Part shown: positions 32,688 to 39,907 of the stretch, piece after piece | How positions within the stretch are numbered: the stretch's first letter is position 1 | How the letters are laid out: each line of letters starts with the position of its first letter | Source of the DNA: an uncultured Alphaproteobacteria bacterium | GTDB taxonomy: Bacteria; Pseudomonadota; Alphaproteobacteria; RF32; CAG-239 | NCBI GenBank assembly: GCA_944392835.1 | Contig: CALXYB010000001.1 | Coordinates: forward strand, 186,001 to 250,000 | Direction of reading: 5' to 3' | DNA length: 64,000 nucleotides | Program-made: the position numbers and the translations under genes | Notes under the pieces: generated by a model | What the model saw: only the letters and a program-made list of their open reading frames with translations | What the model was told of the DNA's origin: nothing | The model's database searches: none

Positions 32688-32715
32688 AAAAGTGAATAAC
32701 AAAAATAAAAATTGA

Positions 32716-33084
32716 TTAGTTTTTAAAGAATTTTAGATGCGATTTAGCAATGTGAAGCTCGGTATAATCATCTAATATCAATTCTTTCATATAAGGAATA
32801 TTAATAAAAAGCGGAATATTCTGTTTACTTGCAAAGACAAGAGCTGTTTTATTATCATTTTTGATACCCTCTCGAGTTGCAAAATCCATAGCTTCATTAA
32901 TTATCTTATAAAGTTTTTGTTCATCACTTGTTTCCTGAGATACAAATATATTAACAATTGGAAGTTTTTCATGTTTACAATATTTCAAAACTTCCAAATA
33001 TTGCTTAGTTGTATCTGCTCCAATTGCGATAAATACAGCTTGATTTGCTTTTTTCTTTTGTTTTTCTAATTTATTATAATGCAT
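32716..33084 (-). CDS. Resolvase-fold protein lacking the catalytic serine (probable degenerate recombinase domain)
   Basis: 122 residues that follow the outline of a serine-recombinase N-terminal domain: strand AVFIAIGADT where RVSS would be, YLEVLKYCKHEKLPIVNIFVSQE, KTALVFASKQNIPL, then TELHIAKSHLKFFKN, comparable to the integrase's VHFLKEGLIIHKDS. The catalytic RVS is IGA (21-23) and the arginines of the active site are missing. No DNA-binding domain. It may be a regulator that binds an active recombinase, or a relic that has been kept. The assignment rests on my own alignment by eye. Confidence 0.5.
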   Translation of the reverse strand: MHYNKLEKQKKKANQAVFIAIGADTTKQYLEVLKYCKHEKLPIVNIFVSQETSDEQKLYKIINEAMDFATREGIKNDNKTALVFASKQNIPLFINIPYMKELILDDYTELHIAKSHLKFFKN

Positions 33085-33388
33085 TATTGATATCCTTTAT
33101 TTGATTGCGCATTATATTAGAACTACAAATTTATAAAGTTTCTGAGCTGCACTAACTGTAAGAAATATAAACTTTTGTAAAATTTAGCAGAAGTTGAATT
33201 TTATCTCTTTATTATACCCCCATACCGGATACCCCATCTTAGACTACCTCTGTGATATTAATAAAGACAATCCCATCCCCGTGCCGGACAGACCATTAAA
33301 AATTAGTTAAAGTTTAATAAAAGCCTTTACACGTGAGATAATGTTGATGAGTGTAGTTTCCAATAGATGTTGTAATATCAAAAAGAGC
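33085..33388. other. Gene-free gap with one 26-bp dyad
   Basis: No open frame or terminator of note. It carries dyad copy 1 at 33170-33195 and the probable promoter of the gene at 33084. Confidence 0.4.
33170..33195 (+). repeat. 26-bp dyad, copy 1
   Basis: AACTTTTGTAAA, AT, TTAGCAGAAGTT: two 12-bp half-sites around a central AT. Copies 2 (34539-34564) and 3 (35294-35319, inverted) have the same length and centre. Confidence 0.7.
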
Positions 33389-34105
33389 TTACAACCCCAT
33401 TCCACCATTTTGCCTATAAAATTCATCACGGCATTCTTTATCAATATCTATACCCAAGGCTTTTATTCTTTGACGCATATCAGAATCTAAACAATATAAT
33501 CTCAATGTTCTTTTAAGCCATTTGAAATAATCTTGTAGTGATTTTCCATATTTATTATGATATTCATTAAAACTACAATACTTCACCGGATCTCCATAAT
33601 CATCTAACTCACAATCTCGGCTTGGGGATATAGAAGGTGTCGATAAACCTTTTTTTATATCATTATTTTTATCTTTTATATCTATATTTTGATTGCTTGT
33701 TTCTTTTGAATTCGTTGTTTTTGTTTTTTGAGCATTTTTATTTCCTTTTTTAGAAATACTTTTTTTAATATTAGTTTCATAGCTATTTTGCCAAAGTTCA
33801 GCTTTATTCTTATTAAAATATTTATCCATTTCAATAATTAGCTCTGTAGTATCTGTTATAATATGTTTTTCAGGTAACGTAGTTTTTTCAATGGTTAATT
33901 CTTTTGTATCTAGATTATAAGACCATTTAGATTTTCCCATTCGTTCAATTGAAATTTCGATTGAACCTCCAATCATTAAAATATTACATATATCAATAGT
34001 ATTCAAAACCGGATATGAAAAATTGTATCCAGGGATTTTATTTGCTAAATCTATTGATTTTACAGCTCGTGCATTAAATTCTGAACTTTTTACAATTTCA
34101 ATCAT
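33389..34105 (-). CDS. Hypothetical protein flanked by 26-bp dyads
   Basis: 238 residues. N-terminal half (about 1-105) is a beta-rich domain (SSEFNARAVKSIDLANKIPG, IEISIERMGKSKWSY). A low-complexity N/K/T/S linker follows (about 110-165), then a conserved-looking C-terminal helical part (FNEYHNKYGKSLQDYFKWLKRTLRLYC...RQRIKALGID). No family recognised. It is the only gene between dyad copies 1 and 2/3. Linker plus C-terminal helices could be a DNA-binding replication or partition protein (weak inference). Confidence 0.6.
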   Translation of the reverse strand: MIEIVKSSEFNARAVKSIDLANKIPGYNFSYPVLNTIDICNILMIGGSIEISIERMGKSKWSYNLDTKELTIEKTTLPEKHIITDTTELIIEMDKYFNKNKAELWQNSYETNIKKSISKKGNKNAQKTKTTNSKETSNQNIDIKDKNNDIKKGLSTPSISPSRDCELDDYGDPVKYCSFNEYHNKYGKSLQDYFKWLKRTLRLYCLDSDMRQRIKALGIDIDKECRDEFYRQNGGMGL

Positions 34106-34538
34106 TTTTATTGTCCTTTTTTTGTTAAAACATGATATAGAATTGTAAAAATTATGGTTTCTACTAAAAAAAGTTCCAAATAGTATATTTTTCTTGTTTA
34201 TTGACTGTTTATTCTCTGTTTGTTTCCTGTTTGATTCCTATATATAAAGATATTCAAATAATTAATAATAAATTTAATTATTTGATAATAAAGAAAGCTA
34301 CTTAGAAATAAATATACATAAGAAATATATTTAGAAAGTGACATATAAAGCAATAAAGTATTCTTTCTATATTTTAAAATTTTTTATTCTTCTTAATTAA
34401 ATATTATTATTTGAATAAAATATTAAAATTAAACATAAACGATTATAACAACAAACATCTTTTTCTTACTATGGTATGAAAAATATATATTATAATAAAA
34501 TATAAGGGGCGGGCTTCTTTTCTTGTCAAATTATAATT

Positions 34539-34564
34539 AACTTCTGTAAAATTTTACAAAAGTT
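34539..34564 (+). repeat. 26-bp dyad, copy 2
   Basis: AACTTCTGTAAA, AT, TTTACAAAAGTT: the most symmetrical copy, with a single mismatched pair between its arms. Confidence 0.7.
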
Positions 34565-34896
34565 GATTAACTGACATCAATGTCACTTAACTGATGGTAA
34601 CGAAATCAAATGTATATATTTGTAAAAAATAATCAATTTAAACACAAATAAACTATATGAGGGAAATAGTTTATGAAATTCTTTCTATCTATCAATGATT
34701 CTATACTTCTTTCAAAACACTGACATAAACAAGCTTAAAACAACTCCTGATTCACCAATTATATTCAAGTAATAAAAGTTATATTGAAAGAAAATACCGA
34801 TTCCTATGGTCAAAAAATGATATTTAATTTGTATCTTGTTAATTTATATGAATGTCAATTAATGAAAAAGTGACATCAACGACATGTAATCCATTT

Positions 34897-34924
34897 AACT
34901 TTTAACATCCGAGTGTAAGAAGTT
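34897..34924 (+). repeat. 28-bp dyad, copy B
   Basis: AACTTTTAACAT, CCGA, GTGTAAGAAGTT. The left half is identical to that of copy A (32383) except for one base. It is flanked on both sides by TCAACGACA motifs, like copy A. Confidence 0.6.
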
Positions 34925-35293
34925 GATTTTAAAGTTTGTGTCATCAACGACAATAACTTTTACAACAAAGACTAAAATTAGGTTTTTATTGTTTTTTTAC
35001 TATTTTTCTATGAATTTAAGCTTGAAAACCTAGAATAAAAAACGCATTAAATCCTTGTTTTATAAGTATATGCCTTGTTTTTTTATTTTATAGTTTTCAT
35101 ACAATTACATAAAATTAAAGAATAATATCAAAGAAAAAAGTAACTTCTTGTTATGCATAGCAGGAAGTTAAATTATAAAAAAACATCATAATGGAAATTT
35201 AACCGTTTACAAATCCCAAAATACACGACAATACACTTATATCAGATTCTTTTGAATAGTTATAACACATTGTAAATAGGTATTATTATGTTT

Positions 35294-35319
35294 GACTTAT
35301 GCTAAATTTTACAAAAGTT
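35294..35319 (-). repeat. 26-bp dyad, copy 3 (inverted relative to copy 1)
   Basis: Read on the - strand: AACTTTTGTAAA, AT, TTAGCATAAGTC. It differs from copy 1 at two of 26 positions and lies in the opposite orientation 2.1 kb away. Confidence 0.7.
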
Positions 35320-35493
35320 GTAAAAACAACCTCATTCCAATTGAGAATTAGGTTAATTATTTGAAATTTCATAAACATCTTGTTTAGACATATACCATTA
35401 CTCCATAAACAACCCGTGGATAACCGAATTTAGTAAAAGTAACAAAACCTATACCAAATAAAACGCTTGTATCCATGGGTTAAAAAATGAGGC

Positions 35494-35531
35494 ATAAAAA
35501 AATACCCTGCAACTTTCTTGTTACAGGGTAT
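35494..35531 (-). terminator. Terminator after the autotransporter gene
   Basis: ATACCCTGCAAC pairs with GTTACAGGGTAT (nearly perfect) around TTTCTT at 35502-35531, with a T-run after it on the - strand. Confidence 0.8.
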
Positions 35532-35552
35532 CTTCGTACTAGTTGTTAAGCA

Positions 35553-37880
35553 TTAAAATTTATATTTAGCGTTTAACAAACCGGTGTGGTCTTGGTAATC
35601 CTCACGGAATTTACCTTCATAACCTAGAGAGAGTTCAACATTATCATTGATTTCTGCGGTTAATCCGGCACCAAATTCCATACCGAAGCGGTCTAATGCT
35701 TCACCTTCAACACTATAAGCCGAACCATTGGCCAAAGTTACGACAGAGTTTGTGTCATCGTTCATCAGGTCATAAGTTGCGGCAATGCGTGCTTCCGGTT
35801 TAATGTTCATACCGTTTTCAAGCGTCCAAGTTTTGCTGACTTTAGCGCCGATAACACCGGTTAAGATATCGCTATCATTTGCAGATACTCTTTGGTCGGC
35901 AGAATCTTTATAGCTGTCTTGGCTAATGTGAACATAGCGCAAACCAACTTCAGGAGTTAAACCGAAGTGTTTCATTTGCATGTCATAACCGGTCATAGCT
36001 TGCAAACCAAAGGTTTCGGCATCATAGTCAGACTTAACATTAATTCCGGCAACATTCTTGCTTTCGTCATAATCTGACCAGCCGTATGAGGCGATACCGT
36101 TAACATACCAATTACTCGGCTTATATTCTCCATAAACAAAGGCAGTATGTGTATCAACATCGGTATCTCTTTTGAAGCCGTCAATATCGGTGTTGGTATA
36201 AGCATAACCTAAACCGACTTTGGTGTCTTCCGTTACATATTTTTCAGCACCCATGGCGATACCGTTTGAATCTGCATCAAAGCCATAAGATTTTGAAGTG
36301 TCATCAAGTTTAGATTTATTAAACAAGCCTTGAACCCACATTGCGGCACGTTCAAAGATATTATCGCCGGAAGACATACCTTCACCACCGGTTGAAACAG
36401 AACCACCGGTTAAACGAGTACCGACAGCGCCAAAGACTTGGTTTGCAGTTTCGGTTTGTGTATGTTGAACCATTGGCGCAACCTCAGGAGCAACAGCAGT
36501 CAAAGCATCCGTGTAGGCTTTTTTTCCAGCGGCTGATGTATCTTGAGATAAAGCATACAAAACATTTGAAACCTTTTTAGCTTGTGCGCTAACGTTAGAC
36601 GAATTATTAATACTTTCCCAGGCTTCGGCGGTAGAAGCATTAGATATTGAGCCTCCAGCATCTGCAACAATATCTGATGATGTTACATCCTTACCGGAGA
36701 CTTTTAATGAGCCATCTTCATTCCATTCAATATTATAACGGCTATTTTCAGCAATTTTATTGGTAAAACTTCCTTCAATATTTTCGCTGTTTAAAAATTT
36801 GAAGGTTTCACTTCCGGTACTATCAACAACACCATTGTCTAAAGTAACTTTCATTGTGGTATCTTTACCAATTTTGATACTATCAGCCATGATGTTACCA
36901 AAACTACTAGTTGACTCTACACGCAAAGATAGATTTGAATTTTCGGCAAAGTTAGCAGTTGTTGCATTTACTGTATTAGTACCAATATCCAAACCAGCTC
37001 CATTTGCAACATTTAGGTTACCAATTTTACCTGTTTGCTTATCATAAGCTAATGTACCGTTATTAACATTCAAAGAAGCTAAATTACCAATTGTACCTGA
37101 AATGGCATTACTTAAAGAATGATTTTCTTCAAAAGTTAAGTTGGTGCCCGAAATATCACCATCTATTAAAGCATTAGAAGAAGCAATGTTTAAATTACCA
37201 TTTCCAGATAGACTAGCAGCTAAAGTACCAGCAACATTAATAATACCATTATCGGTTAATAAAATTCCGGTTTTATCTGTAGTAGCAATAACTTCCGGTA
37301 AATTAGTCTTATCTGTACCATCAGGAATTTCCTTAACAGCAAAAAGTGTTGCACCTTCCTCAACATTAATAACACCTTGTTCTTTTACATTTATCTCACC
37401 TTCTGTTACAAAAATAGCTTGATCTTTAATATTTACAGTTCCTCCTGTAATACTAATGTCTCCAGCTGAAGCCGGTTTAGATTGCTCACCAAAAACACGA
37501 TCCATATCTTTATAGGCGGTTGTAATCATAGCAAAATTACTCATATTTACTGTTCCACCACTAAGATTAACATCACCTAAAGACCAAATCTGACCTACAT
37601 CTTTAATACTTACATTTCCTCCACTAATGTTAACGCTTCCTAAGGCGGAAATATCTGCTTCATTACTAAAATTCAACGTACCATCGCTAATATTGACATT
37701 TTTGAAACTTTCAATATCTGCATTATTAAAGTTGAGAGTTCCTGCAGTAACATTAATATCATCTTGTTCTGTTATACTACTATCATTACGATTTGTATCT
37801 TCTGATATATCCAAAGCATAAGCATTTGAAACGCCTATTAAAGCCACTAAAGCCGTTGTAATTAAAAGTTTTTTTCTCAT
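35553..37880 (-). CDS. Autotransporter adhesin-like outer-membrane protein
   Basis: 775 residues. Signal peptide (MRKKLLITTALVALIGVSNAYA) at 1-22. The passenger is about 460 residues of short beta-helix repeats with recurring NISGG.V.I and NVSDGTLNF units. The C-terminal autotransporter beta-barrel covers about 510-775, with WVQGLFNKSKLDD at its start, GLGYAYTNTDIDGF, and a terminal GLLNAKYKF ending in Phe as outer-membrane barrels do. Typical type Va secretion: the barrel inserts in the outer membrane and displays the passenger. It is divergent from a Hin/Mpi-like recombinase 250 bp away, which suggests phase variation (inference). Confidence 0.88.
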   Translation of the reverse strand: MRKKLLITTALVALIGVSNAYALDISEDTNRNDSSITEQDDINVTAGTLNFNNADIESFKNVNISDGTLNFSNEADISALGSVNISGGNVSIKDVGQIWSLGDVNLSGGTVNMSNFAMITTAYKDMDRVFGEQSKPASAGDISITGGTVNIKDQAIFVTEGEINVKEQGVINVEEGATLFAVKEIPDGTDKTNLPEVIATTDKTGILLTDNGIINVAGTLAASLSGNGNLNIASSNALIDGDISGTNLTFEENHSLSNAISGTIGNLASLNVNNGTLAYDKQTGKIGNLNVANGAGLDIGTNTVNATTANFAENSNLSLRVESTSSFGNIMADSIKIGKDTTMKVTLDNGVVDSTGSETFKFLNSENIEGSFTNKIAENSRYNIEWNEDGSLKVSGKDVTSSDIVADAGGSISNASTAEAWESINNSSNVSAQAKKVSNVLYALSQDTSAAGKKAYTDALTAVAPEVAPMVQHTQTETANQVFGAVGTRLTGGSVSTGGEGMSSGDNIFERAAMWVQGLFNKSKLDDTSKSYGFDADSNGIAMGAEKYVTEDTKVGLGYAYTNTDIDGFKRDTDVDTHTAFVYGEYKPSNWYVNGIASYGWSDYDESKNVAGINVKSDYDAETFGLQAMTGYDMQMKHFGLTPEVGLRYVHISQDSYKDSADQRVSANDSDILTGVIGAKVSKTWTLENGMNIKPEARIAATYDLMNDDTNSVVTLANGSAYSVEGEALDRFGMEFGAGLTAEINDNVELSLGYEGKFREDYQDHTGLLNAKYKF

Positions 37881-38133
37881 AAGTTCAATTTCCTTATCTT
37901 TAATTGCAATTAAAGTTTGTCATCTGTTTAAAACAGATAGCTTTACTATACTAAAACCAACGATTGTGGCCGATTGACTACAAAACAGATGTATACGGGC
38001 AGAATGGAAAACAAGTCATTATTTTTACTTTATTTTTTTATAAGAAGAAAAAGTGCGAAACTTAAAAATTTTGGTTGAATTTATCGTTCTAATAAAATGA
38101 CCGGTATTTGTAATAAATTTGAAGGAGAACACT
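37881..38133. promoter_or_regulatory. Divergent promoter region between autotransporter and invertase genes
   Basis: 253 nt. Contains a perfect dyad ATCTGTTT, A, AAACAGAT at 37922-37938 and a third copy of the half-site AAACAGAT at about 37983. CGATTG is directly repeated at 37961 and 37971. The dyad would lie near the autotransporter promoter and may be an operator. I did not find a pair of inverted 26-bp sites here that would make the gap itself invertible. Confidence 0.45.
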
Positions 38134-38733
38134 ATGTCTGTAATTGGTTATATTCGGGTTAGTTCCAATAAACAAACCTATGCACACCAACACTTTGAGA
38201 TTGAACAATTTGCTAAAAGTCAAGGATTAAAAATAGATAACTGGATGGAGGAAACAATATCCTCAAGAAAGGCTTTAAAAAATAGAAAACTTGGAGCTTT
38301 ATTAGAAACTTTGCAAGAAAATGATATTTTGATTACTTGTGAAATATCCCGTTTAGGTCGCTCTTTGCTTGAGGTTATGCGGATTTTAGAAACTTGCTTG
38401 AATAAAAATTGTCAGGTTTGGACATTAAAAGAAAATTATCGCTTAGGCAATGATATCCAATCTAAAGTTCTGGCATTTGCTTTTAGTCTGGCTGCAGAGA
38501 TAGAAAGAAATTTAATCTCTCAACGAACAAAATCATCGCTAGCCAATCTTAAAGCCTCGGGGAAAAAGCTTGGTCGTCCATTTTCGGCAGAATCTAAAAA
38601 ACTAAAACTTTCAAAAAATGCTAAAAAAGTACGAAATTTATTAGAAAAAGGCATTTCTAAATCTCAAATTGCTCGAATTCTTGGTGTACAAAGAAGCACT
38701 TTAAGACATTTTATTTATCGTATGCAATGGTAG
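38134..38733 (+). CDS. Serine recombinase of the resolvase/invertase family
   Basis: 199 residues from the ATG at 38134 with GAAGGAG upstream (a TTG 15 bases earlier is less likely). Catalytic motif YIRVSSNKQ (Ser about 10), then CEISRLGRSLLEVM. The dimer helix E covers about 110-150, and a C-terminal helix-turn-helix reads LLEKGISKSQIARILGVQRSTLRHFI. It lacks the long C-terminal part of the integrase at 30-32 kb. Members of this size either invert (Hin, Gin, Mpi) or resolve; Mpi-like enzymes control surface-antigen promoters. Next to an autotransporter gene, inversion is the attractive guess. Confidence 0.88.
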   Translation: MSVIGYIRVSSNKQTYAHQHFEIEQFAKSQGLKIDNWMEETISSRKALKNRKLGALLETLQENDILITCEISRLGRSLLEVMRILETCLNKNCQVWTLKENYRLGNDIQSKVLAFAFSLAAEIERNLISQRTKSSLANLKASGKKLGRPFSAESKKLKLSKNAKKVRNLLEKGISKSQIARILGVQRSTLRHFIYRMQW

Positions 38734-38761
38734 ACTTAATGTCTTTAAGGAAAGTAATAAA

Positions 38762-38798
38762 AAAAAAGCCCGATTTGATTAAACTCTCTTCGGGCTTC
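38762..38798 (-). terminator. Terminator after the DUF3768 gene
   Basis: AAGCCCGA (38765-38772) pairs with TCGGGCTT (38789-38796); nine or so T follow on the - strand. Confidence 0.75.
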
Positions 38799-38802
38799 GC
38801 TT

Positions 38803-39120
38803 TTAGTATTCTTCTGCTAACATTATAGTCATAACACGGTTTGTTAGGCTTGGATTGCTTGGATCTTCTGAATAAAATCGATAATTTTTATCATAATAAT
38901 CAATTTTCCAATAAATTTGTTCTCCTTTATAGTAAAAATTACCAAAATCATGTTCATTATACGGGTCGTTGGCAGTGGTGAAATTATTAAAACATCTAAC
39001 TTGATTAAGAATTTCCGCCAATTCACTTTGACTCTTTGCTCTAATTCCACAAGTTAACATAACTCTTCCACCGTTAAAGGTTTTTCTAAAGTTATCATTT
39101 AATGTTTTGATATCAGTCAT
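38803..39120 (-). CDS. DUF3768-type protein
   Basis: 105 residues that match the pattern I know for DUF3768, a small family common on alphaproteobacterial plasmids and islands: LNDNFRKTFNGGRVMLTCGI, FTTANDPYNEHDFG.F, WKIDYYD and the C-terminal TNRVMTIMLAEEY. Function unknown. Its ATG overlaps the stop of the upstream gene (TAATG). Last gene of a three-gene - strand operon. The presence of this family supports a mobile origin of the region. Confidence 0.78.
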   Translation of the reverse strand: MTDIKTLNDNFRKTFNGGRVMLTCGIRAKSQSELAEILNQVRCFNNFTTANDPYNEHDFGNFYYKGEQIYWKIDYYDKNYRFYSEDPSNPSLTNRVMTIMLAEEY

Positions 39121-39389
39121 TAGTTAGCTCCGTCAATGAGTTTATTAGACACCAAAAACATCTTAAAACGTCTCAAAGCTTGTCTAACTGAGGTGTGAGA
39201 GCGTTTACCATAAGCACTTTGTTTACCGTTAATCTCATATTCAGGCAAAATAGCTGCAATATTTTCAACCAAATGAGACAGAGTGTAGCCTTCTTTGCGG
39301 CAAAGTCTTTCAATTCTTCCTTGATAATCAAAAGCAGTGGTAGGTCTGTAATTATTATTTAATAACCAGTTTTCAAATTCCTTTAACAT
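39120..39389 (-). CDS. Orphan core-binding-domain-like protein (tyrosine-recombinase N-terminal type)
   Basis: 89 residues. FENWLLNNNYRPTTAFDYQGRIERLCRKEGYTLSHL followed by SVRQALRRFKMFLV looks like the SAM-like core-binding domain of tyrosine recombinases, but no catalytic domain follows. It matches the N-terminal half of the gene at 42313-42861 (FRNWLIKQG...STVYDYLTTINHICKKEGYSWERL). Good AAGGAG ribosome binding site. Middle gene between a 43-residue protein and the DUF3768 protein. A DNA-binding accessory role is inference. Confidence 0.62.
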   Translation of the reverse strand: MLKEFENWLLNNNYRPTTAFDYQGRIERLCRKEGYTLSHLVENIAAILPEYEINGKQSAYGKRSHTSVRQALRRFKMFLVSNKLIDGAN

Positions 39390-39400
39390 AGCAAATCTCC

Positions 39401-39532
39401 TTATAAACGAACAATTTCAGTCATAATGGCACCACGGCATCTTGCTTTTTCAGCCGCACAGGCATCCATTGCTTCTCTTAAGGTGTAATAGATTGTCGGC
39501 ATTAACACACCATTGACTTTGATTTGATACAT
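39401..39532 (-). CDS. 43-residue protein, first gene of the DUF3768 operon
   Basis: Short frame with a strong AAAGGAG ribosome binding site eight bases before the ATG at 39532. MYQIKVNGVLMPTIYYTLREAMDA then CAAEKARCRGAIMTEIVRL: a beta-hairpin start and an amphipathic helix. The next gene starts 11 nt after its stop with its own AAGGAG. No family recognised, but codon layout and spacing make it convincing. Confidence 0.65.
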   Translation of the reverse strand: MYQIKVNGVLMPTIYYTLREAMDACAAEKARCRGAIMTEIVRL

Positions 39533-39540
39533 AGCATTTC

Positions 39541-39907
39541 TCCTTTATAAATAGTTATTTTACTCATTAACTATTTATATCATGCCGTGTATTTTCCCGT
39601 TCGCGAGCCACTAAAACACACAAACTTGATGACATTTTGCTACGATTTGGACGGGATTACTAATTTACAGACGGAATTTAACTTGCTTGCCTTAAGAAGA
39701 TGAAGTTACAAAGAGAGAGATATAAAAGTCTCTCTTTTTTCGCATAAATAATACCTTTCTTTTTGATTACTAAAATTGTTTGTTTAGATTTGATGAAAAT
39801 TTTTTATTATGTGAGGCTTTGTGTGCACTAAAGATTTTGGGCATACATATAAAAGCCAACCTTTAAAACTCAGATATTAAAGGTTGGCTTTTGTTGTTTT
39901 TTATCAA
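39541..39907. other. Gap with a + strand terminator-like hairpin and possible small RNA or 24-codon ORF
   Basis: On the + strand, GAGAGAGA at 39712 pairs with TCTCTC and is followed by six T (to about 39740), although no + strand gene precedes it. A 24-codon ORF (39629-39703) ends ten bases before the hairpin. The stretch could make a small RNA or peptide. The rest is promoter sequence for the - strand operon and the region after the methyltransferase terminator. Confidence 0.3.
39851..39892 (-). terminator. Terminator after the methyltransferase gene (bidirectional)
   Basis: AAAAGCCAACCTTTAA pairs perfectly with TTAAAGGTTGGCTTTT around ten bases, with T runs on both strands. It lies 16 nt after the methyltransferase stop. 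Confidence 0.85.

Larger units (their letters stand above)
34106..35493. other. 1.4-kb AT-rich gene-free region with dyads and TGACAT repeats
   Basis: No open frame of any promise on either strand. Contents seen: 26-bp dyads at 34539 and 35294, a perfect TGACAT-CA-ATGTCA palindrome at 34572-34585, AGTGACATCAACGACAT at about 34869, GTGTCATCAACGACAA at about 34942, and a 28-bp dyad at 34897. Long A/T runs throughout. The combination of AT-richness and iterated dyads resembles a replication origin, a partition site or a recombination locus; which one cannot be told by eye. Confidence 0.5.

Noticed and set aside
34539-35319. CRISPR-like array
   Set aside because: The repeats are palindromic, only three or so, 750-1370 nt apart and in mixed orientation; there are no cas genes.
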